Below are positions 1-9,602 of a DNA stretch of 64,000 bases, one piece after another. The DNA is from Bacilli bacterium. GTDB lineage: Bacteria > Bacillota_I > Bacilli_A > RF39 > UBA660. How positions within the stretch are numbered: the stretch's first letter is position 1; the number at the start of each line of letters is the position of its first letter. Under the pieces are notes generated by a model. The model did no database searches. It saw only the letters and a program-made list of their open reading frames with translations, and had not been told where the DNA came from. A program made the translations under genes and the position numbers. The stretch covers positions 92,943-156,942 of the forward strand of contig JAFSDH010000001.1 in the NCBI GenBank assembly GCA_017436345.1, read 5' to 3'.

Positions 1-75
1 GATAAAAAATTATTGCTTAGTTATGATTTAGCTGAAGCAGATATTGAGCTTGCTAAGTATGTTGTTAATAATTAG
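1..75 (+). CDS. 3' end of an unidentified gene (partial)
   Basis: Frame 1 is open from the window edge to a TAG at 73-75 and encodes the last 24 residues of a protein (ending AKYVVNN). The fragment looks helical and mildly acidic. It is too short to assign a family. A clean terminator follows directly, which supports a real gene end. Confidence 0.6.
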   Translation, partial: DKKLLLSYDLAEADIELAKYVVNN

Positions 76-81
76 ATGGGT

Positions 82-105
82 AGATAGATTTATCTATCTT
101 TTTTT
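82..105 (+). terminator. Rho-independent terminator
   Basis: Arms AGATAGAT (82-89) and ATCTATCT (92-99) flank a 2-nt loop and are followed by a run of T. It closes the partial upstream gene. Confidence 0.75.
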
Positions 106-132
106 GACTTTTTTAATTCTTTATGATACAAT
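104..132 (+). promoter_or_regulatory. SigA-type promoter of the kinase-fold gene
   Basis: TTGACT (104-109), a 17-bp spacer and TACAAT (127-132), with an extended -10 TG at 124-125. The in-frame ATG at 123 lies inside this -10 region. This rules it out as a translation start and supports the ATG at 159. Confidence 0.75.
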
Positions 133-158
133 ATCGCCAATTTATTAGGGGGATATTT

Positions 159-1037
159 ATGGAAAAATATTTATTTGAAAGAGTGCTTGGTGATATTGAT
201 AAAAAGGTTTCAGAAGTAGAAGGAGAAAGCTTTGTATATCGTTTGAAGAATGGAAGCTTTTTAAAAGTATTTACAGATGATTTTGTTAGGTTAAATGAAA
301 GAAGTAATGGTAATAGCTTAGAGTTAAAAATTTTAGAATCTAAAAATTTGAAATTACCTTATTATTTAAAGAAACCTCAAGACGTTTTTTATAGAAAAGA
401 TAGTATGTTTAAAGCTTATACAATATCTGGTTTTGATGGGATAGATTTATCTAAACATTTTCATACGATGGGATTTTTTGAGCAAATGTTACCTGAGGTT
501 TATACTAAGGTTTATAGAAGAATAGAAAATGTTATTAATGATGCTAATAAAGAAGGTATTGTTTTTCCAGATCTTTGTTCTTATGGGAATATTCTTTATA
601 ATCCAAGAACTGGTAGTCTTGCATTAATTGATTATGATGGATTACAAGTAGGAGATGATAGAAGTATTATATATTTATCAGATGCTTTAGGAAACTCTTC
701 ACAATATAATAATCCTAAGTATAAAAGAAATGGTTTATATACTAGTGAATTAGATAAAAAAAGTTTAATTATTCATTATTTTGCGAATGCTTTTGATATT
801 AATTTATCAGAAGTAGGAAAGATAAATCCGTATACTAATTCGATTATTACTGTTAGTGATAAAATGGATGAAATAGGAATGCGTGATGAAGAAGTTAGAA
901 GTGTTGTTGAAACAGCATTTTCTGATAAAGGAGAAAATGGTTCGATTGTTTCAGCTGTTAGTAAGTTTGATTATGAAGATTCAATCTTTTTTACAGAAAA
1001 AGGTAAAACTTTGATTAAAGGAAGAATAAGATTTTAA
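159..1037 (+). CDS. Protein-kinase-fold (phosphotransferase-like) protein
   Basis: This is a 292-residue soluble protein. A catalytic-loop-like segment (FPDLCSYGNILYN, near residues 139-151) is followed by LIDYDG. This is the D-x4-N ... D-[FY]-[DG] arrangement of protein kinases and aminoglycoside or choline kinases. The HRD histidine is missing, so activity is uncertain. The start at 159 is chosen because AGGGGGA lies 6-7 nt upstream and the upstream in-frame ATG falls in the promoter. The gene has its own promoter and terminator, so it is monocistronic. It has no membrane segment, so it is not EssB of the type VII system. The substrate is unknown. Confidence 0.5.
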   Translation: MEKYLFERVLGDIDKKVSEVEGESFVYRLKNGSFLKVFTDDFVRLNERSNGNSLELKILESKNLKLPYYLKKPQDVFYRKDSMFKAYTISGFDGIDLSKHFHTMGFFEQMLPEVYTKVYRRIENVINDANKEGIVFPDLCSYGNILYNPRTGSLALIDYDGLQVGDDRSIIYLSDALGNSSQYNNPKYKRNGLYTSELDKKSLIIHYFANAFDINLSEVGKINPYTNSIITVSDKMDEIGMRDEEVRSVVETAFSDKGENGSIVSAVSKFDYEDSIFFTEKGKTLIKGRIRF

Positions 1038-1065
1038 TAATAATATTTTTTATTAATATAATTAT

Positions 1066-1094
1066 AAAAAGATGAATTAATTCATCTTTTTTTT
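1066..1094 (+). terminator. Rho-independent terminator
   Basis: The perfect dyad AAAAAGATGAATT / AATTCATCTTTTT is followed by further T residues. It follows the kinase-fold gene and precedes the MarR promoter. Confidence 0.85.
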
Positions 1095-1134
1095 GTGGAA
1101 AAAAATGTAAATTATATTTTATTAATATCTTTTA

Positions 1135-1163
1135 TTGAATATAAATATTGATTTTGTTATAAT
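1135..1163 (+). promoter_or_regulatory. SigA-type promoter of the marR-ABC operon
   Basis: TTGAAT (1135-1140), a 17-bp spacer and TATAAT (1158-1163), with an extended -10 TG at 1155-1156. The expected transcript start is near 1170, about 25 nt before the marR start codon. The MarR protein encoded next may bind here, but no clear operator palindrome is visible. Confidence 0.8.
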
Positions 1164-1194
1164 TTCTTTTGTTAGGTTGCTACAGGAGGTTAAA

Positions 1195-1626
1195 ATGCGT
1201 AGAATAGTTGGTTATGAATTAAAGACATTGGATAATTTAATAACGAGAAAAATATTATTAAAAGCTAAAAATGCTGGTTATCCTGCTTTAACAACAGTTC
1301 AAATTAGAATTATGAGATATTTATTTTTGAATCAAGATAAAGAAATTTATCAAAGAGATATTGAGAGAAATTTTGTTGTTAGAAGAAGTACTGCTTCTGG
1401 TATTATTAGTACAATGGAAAAAAATGGTATGTTAAAAAGAATAGAGTCTTCTTTAGATTTAAGAGTTAAGAGAATTATTTTAACAGATAAATATATTGAT
1501 AGAATGGAATTGTTAGAAAGTCTTATTGATGAGTTCCAAAACGATTTACTTGATGGTATTTCTGATAATGAGTTAAATACTTTTTTTTCTGTTATCGATA
1601 AAATGAAAGATAATTTGAATAAATAG
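1195..1626 (+). CDS. MarR-family transcriptional regulator
   Basis: This is a 143-residue winged-helix regulator. The recognition helix and wing region (RRSTASGIISTMEKNGML ... SSLDLRVKRI) is typical of MarR proteins. A perfect AGGAGGT lies 5 nt before the ATG at 1195. The longer upstream extension would begin inside the promoter and is rejected. The gene leads an operon with two ABC exporter half-transporters; the stop codon is 9 nt from the next start and overlaps its ribosome site. MarR-ABC-ABC operons usually encode ligand-responsive self-repressors of drug or peptide export, so that is the likely role here (inferred). Confidence 0.85.
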   Translation: MRRIVGYELKTLDNLITRKILLKAKNAGYPALTTVQIRIMRYLFLNQDKEIYQRDIERNFVVRRSTASGIISTMEKNGMLKRIESSLDLRVKRIILTDKYIDRMELLESLIDEFQNDLLDGISDNELNTFFSVIDKMKDNLNK

Positions 1627-1635
1627 GAGGTTAAT

Positions 1636-3399
1636 ATGTTTAAGTTATTTAAGAAGTTTAATAAAAAACAAGTTATATTAATTATATGTAGTATTTTATT
1701 TGTTGCTTTTCATGTTGGAATAGAACTTAAGATTCCTGATTATATGTCAGAAATTACAGTTTTAATACAAACTGAAGGTAGTGAGCTTACTGATATATTA
1801 GAACAAGGGTTTATGATGATTGCTTGCGCTTTTTTAAGTTTATTAGCATCATTTATTGTTGGATATTTTGCTGCTCTTTTATCTGCTAGTTTTTCAAAAA
1901 AACTTAGAAAAGATATTTTTAGTAAAGTGTCTGATTTTAGTATGAATGAAATAAAGAAGTTTTCAACTAGTAGTTTAATTACAAGAACGACTAATGATGT
2001 TACGCAATTAGAAATGTTTATTGCGATGGGACTACAAGCAATGGTTAAAGCACCAATTATGGCTGTTTGGGCTGTATCAAAAATACTTAATAAAAGTATA
2101 GAGTGGAGTATGTTAACTGGTGGTTGTGTAGTTGTTTTACTTATTACGATTATATGTTTAATGATTATTGTATTACCTAGATTTGCTAAGGTACAAAAAT
2201 TAATTGATAAAGTTAATGGTGTTACTCGTGAAAATGTTACTGGTATTAGAGTAATACGTGCTTTTAATGCAGAAAAATATCAAGAAGAAAGATTTGATAA
2301 AGTAAATAGTGATTTAACAAGTATGCAGTTGTTTAATCAAAGATGTTTTGCAATTATGAGTCCGATGATGTATATTGTTATGCATGCTTTAACGCTTGGA
2401 ATTTATTTGATAGGTGCTTATTTAATTAATGGTGCTGGTATGGTAGAAAAACTTACTTTATTTAGTAATATGGTTGTATTTACTAGTTATGGTATGCAAG
2501 TAATTATGTCATTTTTAATGCTTGCTATGATCTTTATGATGTGGCCTAGAGTACAAGTATCAGCTAAGCGTATTAATGAAGTTTTAGATGAAGAAATTAC
2601 TATTAAAAATGGAAAGTTAGATAATGATGATATTCATGAAGTTGGTACTATTGAATTTAGAAATGTTTCATTTAAATATCCGGATGCTGATGAATATGTA
2701 TTAAAAGATATTTCGTTTAAAGTTAATAAAGGAGAGACAATTGCATTTATTGGTTCTACTGGTAGTGGAAAAAGTACTTTAATTAATTTAGTGCCTAGAT
2801 TTTATGATGCTACTGAAGGAAGTGTTTTAATAGATGGAGTTAATGTAAAAGATTATAAGCTTGAAGTTTTATATAATAAACTTGGATATGTTCCTCAAAA
2901 GGCAGTAATGTTTACTGGAACTGTTTCTTCTAATGTTAGTTATGGTGATAATGGTAAAAAGAAAGCTGATAAAGATAAAATTAAAGAAGCTATTGAAGTA
3001 GCTCAAGGAACTGATTTTGTTGAAAAGATGGATAAAAAGTATGATAGTCATATAGCTAGAGGTGGTACTAATGTTAGTGGTGGTCAAAAACAAAGGCTTT
3101 CAATAGCACGTGCAATTGCTAGAGATCCAGAAATATATATATTTGATGATAGTTTTTCTGCGCTTGATTATAAGACAGATGCTGTTTTAAGAAAAGAGTT
3201 AAAAAAATATACTAAGGATGCTACAAGTATGATAGTTGCTCAAAGAATTGGTACAATTATGAATGCTGATAAGATAGTTGTTTTAGATAAAGGTAAATGC
3301 GTTGGAATTGGAACACATCAAGAATTATTAAAGAAATGTAAGGTATATAAAGAAATTGCTTTATCACAATTAAGTAAGGAGGAGTTAGACAATGGCTAG
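1636..3399 (+). CDS. ABC exporter half-transporter, degenerate NBD (heterodimer subunit 1)
   Basis: This is a 587-residue type IV ABC exporter half with six N-terminal membrane helices (about 1-310) and a C-terminal ATPase. Walker A GSTGSGKST is near 373-381, signature VSGGQKQR near 480, and Walker B ends IYIFDDS near 500. The catalytic Glu after Walker B is replaced by Asp (DD instead of DE). This is the hallmark of the degenerate-site subunit in heterodimers such as TM287/288, LmrCD and BmrCD. The partner gene overlaps the 3' end by 8 bp, so the two are translationally coupled. The likely role is multidrug or lipid export under MarR control. The transported substrate cannot be told from sequence. 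Confidence 0.88.
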   Translation: MFKLFKKFNKKQVILIICSILFVAFHVGIELKIPDYMSEITVLIQTEGSELTDILEQGFMMIACAFLSLLASFIVGYFAALLSASFSKKLRKDIFSKVSDFSMNEIKKFSTSSLITRTTNDVTQLEMFIAMGLQAMVKAPIMAVWAVSKILNKSIEWSMLTGGCVVVLLITIICLMIIVLPRFAKVQKLIDKVNGVTRENVTGIRVIRAFNAEKYQEERFDKVNSDLTSMQLFNQRCFAIMSPMMYIVMHALTLGIYLIGAYLINGAGMVEKLTLFSNMVVFTSYGMQVIMSFLMLAMIFMMWPRVQVSAKRINEVLDEEITIKNGKLDNDDIHEVGTIEFRNVSFKYPDADEYVLKDISFKVNKGETIAFIGSTGSGKSTLINLVPRFYDATEGSVLIDGVNVKDYKLEVLYNKLGYVPQKAVMFTGTVSSNVSYGDNGKKKADKDKIKEAIEVAQGTDFVEKMDKKYDSHIARGGTNVSGGQKQRLSIARAIARDPEIYIFDDSFSALDYKTDAVLRKELKKYTKDATSMIVAQRIGTIMNADKIVVLDKGKCVGIGTHQELLKKCKVYKEIALSQLSKEELDNG

Positions 3400-5347
3400 A
3401 CCTATGGGTGGAAGAGTACCTGAAAAATCAAAAGATTTTAAGGGCTCAATGAAAAGATTATTTGTAAACTTAGAAAATTGGCGTTATCTATTTATCTTTG
3501 CTTTGATACTTGCAATGACAAGTGCAATTTTATCATTAAATGCACCTAATAAATTATCTGATTTTACTGATGTTATTACAAAGGGGTTACAACCTAATAT
3601 AAATGAAAATACATTTAATGATATTATGAATGATCCTGAAATATCTGTTGAAGATAAAGTTGCTACAGGAGAAGTTTTATCAAAATTTAATGAAAATTTG
3701 TCGAGTAATGAAATGTTAGCGTTAATAGATGAATTACCTGAAGATGTATATGAAAAAGTTAAACCTAGTATCAATATGGAAGAAGTAAAGGAAATTGCTA
3801 CTTTTTTAGGTATTTTATACATTAGTAGTGCAATTCTTAGTTATGTTCAATCATTTTCGATGGCAACTATTTCTAATAATTTTGCTAAGAGTTTAAGAAC
3901 TAAGATTAGTACTAAGATAAATAAGTTACCACTTAAGTTTTTTGATCAACATGAAACAGGGGATATTTTATCAAGGGTTACGAATGACGTTGATTTAATT
4001 GGTCATAATATGAATAATAGTTTAGCTAGTTTAGTTACTGCGTCAACTTTATTTATTGGTTCATTGATTATGATGTTTGTGACTAATTGGATAATGGCAT
4101 TAACGGCTGTTTTAGCAACTATCTTTGGATTTGGTATGATGGGATTAATTCTTAGAAAAAGTCAAAAATACTTTGTTCAAAGACAAATAGAATTAGGTGA
4201 TTTGAATGGTCATATTGAAGAAATATATTCTGGGCATAATGTTGTTAAAGTATATAATGGAGATAAAGATTCTTTAAAGGAATTTGATAGACTAAACAAT
4301 CGTTTATATGAATGTAATCGTAAGAGCCAATTTTTATCTGGTTTAATGCCTCCAATTATGGGCTTTATTGGTAATTTTGGATATGTTGCGGTATGTATAG
4401 TTGGTGCTTTACTTACAATGAATGATGTTATTTCATTTGGGGTAATTGTTGCTTTTATGGTATATATTAGACAATTTACTAATCCTCTTAATCAAATAGC
4501 TCAAGCTATGACTAATTTACAATCTGTTGCGGCTGCTAGTGAAAGAGTATTTGAATTTTTAGATGAAAAAGAAATGTCTTCTCAAGAAAATGTTTCTAGA
4601 CATTTAGATAAATCTAAAGTAAAAGGAAAAATTGAATTTAAAAATGTTAAGTTCGGTTATGATGAAGGACGTACGATTATAAAAGACTTTAATGCAGTAG
4701 CTAAACCTGGTCAAAAAATAGCTATAGTTGGACCAACTGGTGCAGGTAAAACAACAATGGTTAATTTACTTATGAAGTTTTATGAAATTAATTCTGGTAA
4801 TATTTATATAGATGGTGTTTCAACTAGTGAATTAACTCGTGAAAATGTTCGTGATTTATTTGTAATGGTACTTCAAGATACTTGGTTATTTGAGGGGACT
4901 GTAAAAGAAAATATTAAATTTAATAAAGATAATGTTAGTGATGAGGAAATATGGGAAGCTTTAAAGGTTGTTGGTGTTGATCATTTTGTAAAAACATTAC
5001 CTAATAGTATTAATACGATTTTAAAAGATGATGAAAGTATTTCTGCTGGTCAAAAGCAATTACTTACAATTGCTCGTGGTATGATTGTTGATGCACCATT
5101 TTTAATCTTAGATGAAGCTACGTCTAATGTTGATACTCGTACTGAAGAATTAGTTCAAAAGGCAATGGATAAATTAACTGAAGGTAGAACAAGCTTTATT
5201 ATTGCTCATCGTTTATCAACTATTAAGAATGCCGATTTGATATTAGTTATGAAAGATGGTAATATTATAGAGCAAGGTAATCATGAAAACTTACTTAAAG
5301 AAAATGGTTTTTATGCAGAACTTTATAATTCACAATTTCAAAGTTAG
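3392..5347 (+). CDS. ABC exporter half-transporter, consensus NBD (heterodimer subunit 2)
   Basis: This is a 651-residue half-transporter. Walker A GPTGAGKTT is near 447, signature ISAGQKQ near 549 and Walker B LILDEATSNVD near 570, with the catalytic Glu present. The H-loop is IIAHRLST. It carries an acidic insertion of about 85 residues between the first and second membrane helices (about 50-135), as is common in the larger subunit of BmrCD-like exporters. The start overlaps the upstream gene by 8 bp and has an AAGGAGGAG ribosome site inside that gene. It supplies the hydrolytic site that its partner lacks. Confidence 0.88.
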   Translation: MARPMGGRVPEKSKDFKGSMKRLFVNLENWRYLFIFALILAMTSAILSLNAPNKLSDFTDVITKGLQPNINENTFNDIMNDPEISVEDKVATGEVLSKFNENLSSNEMLALIDELPEDVYEKVKPSINMEEVKEIATFLGILYISSAILSYVQSFSMATISNNFAKSLRTKISTKINKLPLKFFDQHETGDILSRVTNDVDLIGHNMNNSLASLVTASTLFIGSLIMMFVTNWIMALTAVLATIFGFGMMGLILRKSQKYFVQRQIELGDLNGHIEEIYSGHNVVKVYNGDKDSLKEFDRLNNRLYECNRKSQFLSGLMPPIMGFIGNFGYVAVCIVGALLTMNDVISFGVIVAFMVYIRQFTNPLNQIAQAMTNLQSVAAASERVFEFLDEKEMSSQENVSRHLDKSKVKGKIEFKNVKFGYDEGRTIIKDFNAVAKPGQKIAIVGPTGAGKTTMVNLLMKFYEINSGNIYIDGVSTSELTRENVRDLFVMVLQDTWLFEGTVKENIKFNKDNVSDEEIWEALKVVGVDHFVKTLPNSINTILKDDESISAGQKQLLTIARGMIVDAPFLILDEATSNVDTRTEELVQKAMDKLTEGRTSFIIAHRLSTIKNADLILVMKDGNIIEQGNHENLLKENGFYAELYNSQFQS

Positions 5348-5355
5348 GTGATAGT

Positions 5356-6297
5356 ATGTTAAGAAAAATAGATTATTTTTTCCGAAGAGCAGCTGCTTAT
5401 TCTATTGATATTTTATTAATATCAATAGTCATTAATTCTTTAATTACTTCTAGTAAAGTTAATTTTCAGGTAGATGATTATAATAAGTATTATAGTGAAT
5501 ATTATCAAATGTATTTATCTTATTATGAGCATAATTATAATAATGGTGAAGTGAAGACTTGTGATGATTTTAAGAATGCGATTGATACTTATAAATTAAC
5601 TGAAGATAAATATGTATCTAAATATGAAGAGTTAAATGAATCTTTAGAAGATGAGAAAATTACTAAAGAAGAATTTGATAAAAATTGTTCTAGTTTGGTA
5701 AATGAATATCAAGAGGATGTTTTATCTAAAGATGAATTTAAAGAAAAAGAAAATTATTATACATATCATTTAGAAAAGAATTATGTAGTTGCTTATATAA
5801 TTAATTTTGTAATAACTCTTTTATATTTTGTTTTATTCCAAGGTTTTACTTATGGTCAAACTTTAGGAAAGAAAATTATGCGTTTAAAAGTTGTTACTGA
5901 TGAAGGAGAAAGAGTTAGTTATAAACAATTATTGATAAGATCTGTTTTCTTATTTAGTATTATTTATTATGTATTAGAAACAATAGCTATTTTTGTTGTA
6001 CCTATTAAGTATTTCTTATATATATATAATAGTTTATTATTCTTAAATTCATTATTATCGATTATAATTATTATTTCGATAATAATTAGTAAAAATAGTA
6101 AAGGATTACATGGTCTTGTTAGTAAGACTAAAGTAATATTAATTGATTTTAAAGGTAATGAAATAGATCTTGAAACGGGTAAGAGTGTGGTTGAACTTGA
6201 AGAAGAAAAGAAGTTAGAAGAAGAGGAAAATAAGAAGAAAACTGTTAGAAAAAAGACTAAAAAAACATCTTCTAAAATGGAAAATAAAAGTAAATAA
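5356..6297 (+). CDS. RDD-family membrane protein
   Basis: This is a 313-residue protein of RDD type. Segment RRAAAYSIDILL opens the first membrane helix, and TYGQTLGKKIMRLKVV is the typical second RDD motif. Between helices 1 and 2 there is an unusually long, acidic, Tyr-rich loop of about 110 residues. The C-terminus is a highly charged Lys/Glu tail (about 275-313). It starts 8 nt after the ABC exporter with AGGTGAT as ribosome site, so it is probably the last gene of the operon. RDD proteins have few known functions (some are linked to Na+/H+ antiport); no specific role is assigned. Confidence 0.75.
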   Translation: MLRKIDYFFRRAAAYSIDILLISIVINSLITSSKVNFQVDDYNKYYSEYYQMYLSYYEHNYNNGEVKTCDDFKNAIDTYKLTEDKYVSKYEELNESLEDEKITKEEFDKNCSSLVNEYQEDVLSKDEFKEKENYYTYHLEKNYVVAYIINFVITLLYFVLFQGFTYGQTLGKKIMRLKVVTDEGERVSYKQLLIRSVFLFSIIYYVLETIAIFVVPIKYFLYIYNSLLFLNSLLSIIIIISIIISKNSKGLHGLVSKTKVILIDFKGNEIDLETGKSVVELEEEKKLEEEENKKKTVRKKTKKTSSKMENKSK

Positions 6298-6300
6298 AAA

Positions 6301-6329
6301 GAGATAACTATATGTTATTTCTTTTTTTT
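6301..6329 (+). terminator. Rho-independent terminator
   Basis: Stem GAGATAAC / GTTATTTC (one G-U pair) with loop TATAT is followed by a T run. It ends the marR-ABC-RDD operon. Confidence 0.75.
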
Positions 6330-6361
6330 ATGATATATTATATATAATAGAGGTGACGTAT

Positions 6362-8626
6362 ATGAATAAAATGAAATATGACAATTATTTATTAGTAATA
6401 TTAATTGTTAATATTATTTCGGTGCTTGTAGGACTATATTCTGATTCCTTTTTATTTCTTACTTTATCAGGTATAAATGTTGCTATAAGTATTTGGGGAA
6501 AAGATAAAGAAAAAATAGCTAAAAATAATGGTATTTATTTAATTATGTCTATTATTAATTTCGTTTCGATGAAGTTTGTATCAGGTGGATTTTATATAGC
6601 TTTAAATATGCTTGTGTCAAAAACAGTAAGTTCTGAAAAGAAGGCTATTACTAAGAAGATAGTAAAAAAAGAGGTTGTTGATCCACAAATTAGAAAAATT
6701 GATATTTTATTAAAACTTGGTGTTGGAATGGTTTTTATAGCAGGATTTGTTTTTGCAACAACAGGCTGGTATTCTCTTAATTCAATAATAAAAGTTTTTA
6801 TATTTATAATTATTGCAGCTTTATTTATTGGATTATCTAAGTTTTGTGAAAAAAAGATTAAAATTAAAGCAACTATATATTTATATTGGTTACTTGGGAT
6901 GGCTTTTATCGTTTTGGCATTTTTAACGATAGGCTATAGTGAACTATTTGGTAATTATTTCTCACTTTTAGGAGAAGGTAATTTATTATTTATTACTTTT
7001 TGTTTATTAGTTGGATCTATTTTGGGAATGATTACTTATTGTAATTTTAAAGAGAAATTATTTTTAAATATTGTTTATTCTGGTATATTACTTTCGATAG
7101 TTTTATTAGCGGAGTATTTCGGATTAGTAATAGATGAAATCTTAATATTGGTATTACCATTATTAACTATTATTAAATTATTTGATTTTGATAGGGATAA
7201 AGATATATATACATTATCGATTTTTACTGATATATGTTTATGTATTTTAGGAGTTATATTTATTAGTTTTATTGGAATATATTCTAATATGATTGCGACT
7301 ATTGCATTATCAATTTTATTTATATTTAATATTTATTATTATATATATAAAAATAAAGAATCTGATTTTAGTATGTTTGCATCTGCTTTATCATATATTC
7401 TTTTAGTACCTAGTTTAATTCTTATATTAAAAGATGATTCTAGTTTATGGGTTACTATTACAACGTTTTTTGTTACATTCTTATTTTTAATCTCTTTATT
7501 ATTTAAGAATGTAAAATTAAAAACATCTTCTTTAGTAACGGCTGATATAATTACAATGCTAGTGTTTTTAATTTCAACTAATGGTCCGGTATGGTTACCG
7601 TTATTTGTTGCACTTTTCTCAATATTAATATGTATCGTATGTACGTATATTGATAAATTAGATGAATATGATTTTGAAATATTTATTCATCCAGTTAAGA
7701 TTTCAATGTTATTATTTGGAAGTATATTTTTATTAAATCATTTTTTTGCTTTTGAAAATATTCTTGGTTATTGGTTAAGTTCTACTTTACTTACATATAT
7801 TTTGATATATAGTTTGGGTAGAAATAAACGTATTGTTGATATATATGAAAAGTTTTCTTTGGTAGCTATTGTTATTTCGTTGTTATTTACAAATGCTATT
7901 CCTAATTTAATTATTTCAATAGCAATATTTGTTAGTATATTACTTTTCTATGCTGATGTTAATTGGACTAAAAATTGTTCTAATTCGTTTAAGAATATAG
8001 TATTTGTACTTTTATTAATAAATGTTATTGTTAGTTCTTATGCAATAGAAAATTCATTAAATGCTTATATAAGTTTTGGTAATGCTAATTATTTCTTTGC
8101 TAATATTTTTAGTACTATTTTATTCTTATTAATTGGTATATTTCATAGAGGAGATAATGTTAAATTAAATTTATCTTTATTTGCAGTAATAATTCCAATA
8201 ATTTCACTTATTGAAAATTATTCAGATATAGAATGGGTATCTATTATATTACCTTCAGTATTTGTTTATTATTTAACATTTTGTATATGTAGATTATTTA
8301 ATGAAAATAATCAATCTAAAAGTATTATTGGATATATGGGATATTCATTTGCCTTTTTATTAGTTTTATTTAGTTCTAATGGATATGTTTTAGCGTATAC
8401 GTTTATTTTGTTGTTTATATCAATTTTAATTGGATATTTTGATAAAAACTATAATGCTTTATTTAAAGTATCTGTAATAGCTTTAATAATAGAAATTGTA
8501 TATCAATTAAAAGAGTTCTGGAATTTAATACCAGCATGGTTATATTTATTGATTGTAGGACTTGGGTTAATTATTTTTGCGACTTATAAACAGTTAAAAA
8601 TTGTTGAAAAAGGAGATAAAAAATAA
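6362..8626 (+). CDS. Large polytopic membrane protein, family unknown
   Basis: This is a 754-residue, almost entirely hydrophobic protein that I read as roughly 20 or more membrane helices separated by short loops. The only clearly hydrophilic stretch is a short Lys-rich loop near residues 90-110. The start at 6362 is chosen because AGGTGAC sits 5 nt upstream; the in-frame GTG at 6353 lies within that ribosome site. The stop codon overlaps the next start (TAATG), so the following Cys-rich protein is translationally coupled and probably a partner. No catalytic motif is recognised. A transporter or a DUF2157/DUF2339-like protein is possible, but I cannot support a family. Confidence 0.6.
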   Translation: MNKMKYDNYLLVILIVNIISVLVGLYSDSFLFLTLSGINVAISIWGKDKEKIAKNNGIYLIMSIINFVSMKFVSGGFYIALNMLVSKTVSSEKKAITKKIVKKEVVDPQIRKIDILLKLGVGMVFIAGFVFATTGWYSLNSIIKVFIFIIIAALFIGLSKFCEKKIKIKATIYLYWLLGMAFIVLAFLTIGYSELFGNYFSLLGEGNLLFITFCLLVGSILGMITYCNFKEKLFLNIVYSGILLSIVLLAEYFGLVIDEILILVLPLLTIIKLFDFDRDKDIYTLSIFTDICLCILGVIFISFIGIYSNMIATIALSILFIFNIYYYIYKNKESDFSMFASALSYILLVPSLILILKDDSSLWVTITTFFVTFLFLISLLFKNVKLKTSSLVTADIITMLVFLISTNGPVWLPLFVALFSILICIVCTYIDKLDEYDFEIFIHPVKISMLLFGSIFLLNHFFAFENILGYWLSSTLLTYILIYSLGRNKRIVDIYEKFSLVAIVISLLFTNAIPNLIISIAIFVSILLFYADVNWTKNCSNSFKNIVFVLLLINVIVSSYAIENSLNAYISFGNANYFFANIFSTILFLLIGIFHRGDNVKLNLSLFAVIIPIISLIENYSDIEWVSIILPSVFVYYLTFCICRLFNENNQSKSIIGYMGYSFAFLLVLFSSNGYVLAYTFILLFISILIGYFDKNYNALFKVSVIALIIEIVYQLKEFWNLIPAWLYLLIVGLGLIIFATYKQLKIVEKGDKK

Positions 8627-9552
8627 TGAATTCTTATAGTTACTTTGAATCACTTAAGTTTGATCATGATAGGGTAATGAAAAAGAATATAAGTAGGGTT
8701 GTTGGATTAAAAAATATAAAGGTAATTGGTAAATATAAAGAAAAGAATAAATATAATTATGTTTTTTTAGGAGATAAGATTATTGATACTAAAGATATAA
8801 TTATATTGATAGATAATAATTTGTTAAGAATAGATAATTTAGATGAGGTTAAAAGATTAGATAATTATATGAATAATTATAGTGAAAATATAGATTTTTT
8901 TAATCGAAATAAATTTAAGAAGAGATATTCTTTAATAAAAGATAGAGTGTTATTATCTTTATATAAAGAGATAATAAAAGTATATGATTATTGTAAGAAG
9001 TATCATATTAAAGTAAAAGATATATATTTGATAAATTATGATAAGAATTTAAATAATAATAATATGATTAAGGAATTAGATAGTTTAGTTAGTGCTTATT
9101 TACTTGATTATGAAGATCGTATTAATTATATTTATGATTATATGTGTAATTATTTAGATAATGAATTTAATGAATTTAATTTATGTGATTTTGTTGATAA
9201 TAAGTGTGTTTCGAGAAGAGACTTAGAATGTAGTGGGTGTAAAAATCCGGTTGTATATGGATGTTGTTATACGAAAGGAAGAGTTTGTCCTAATTTAATT
9301 AATAGTAGATGTACGATTAAAAGTTTACCATGCAAGTTTTTTACTTGTAGATATTTAGAAAAGAAAGGTATTAAGTATCGACCTTGGGATTATTTATTAA
9401 TTAGATTGTTTTTAAATCGTAGACAAATGATTGTTTTAGATCAATCTTTATATACAGAAAAAGAGATTATTATAGCTAAGTTAGTAAAAAGAAATTATAT
9501 AGATTATTTATATATGGGAATAAGAAAAGTTACTTATAATGTTTTTATATAG
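8626..9552 (+). CDS. Cysteine-rich protein of unknown function
   Basis: This is a 308-residue soluble protein with a basic, Tyr/Asn-rich N-terminal two-thirds and a compact Cys cluster (about residues 185-240). The cluster holds ten cysteines in roughly 60 residues, including CSGC, YGCC and pairs near VCP, SRC, LPC and FTC. This suggests a metal or Fe-S site. The gene begins inside the stop codon of the preceding membrane protein gene. That tight coupling suggests a complex or shared pathway. I do not recognise the family. Confidence 0.55.
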   Translation: MNSYSYFESLKFDHDRVMKKNISRVVGLKNIKVIGKYKEKNKYNYVFLGDKIIDTKDIIILIDNNLLRIDNLDEVKRLDNYMNNYSENIDFFNRNKFKKRYSLIKDRVLLSLYKEIIKVYDYCKKYHIKVKDIYLINYDKNLNNNNMIKELDSLVSAYLLDYEDRINYIYDYMCNYLDNEFNEFNLCDFVDNKCVSRRDLECSGCKNPVVYGCCYTKGRVCPNLINSRCTIKSLPCKFFTCRYLEKKGIKYRPWDYLLIRLFLNRRQMIVLDQSLYTEKEIIIAKLVKRNYIDYLYMGIRKVTYNVFI

Positions 9553-9575
9553 AAATCTTAGGATTTCTTTTTTTT
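9551..9575 (+). terminator. Rho-independent terminator
   Basis: AGAAATC (9551-9557) pairs with GATTTCT (9562-9568), followed by eight or more T. The stem begins at the last base of the Cys-rich gene. Confidence 0.8.
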
Positions 9576-9602
9576 ATGTGTAAATATATTAGTAAAGATA
9601 TT

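Noticed and set aside
159..1037. EssB pseudokinase of the type VII system
   Set aside because: The protein has a kinase-like core but no membrane helix or extracellular domain, and it lies 46 kb from essC.
2869..3093. Minus-strand open frames inside ABC, essC, ABC-F and nrdD genes
   Set aside because: Shadows of strongly supported coding sequences, with Ile/Ser/Phe-rich low-complexity translations and no ribosome sites.
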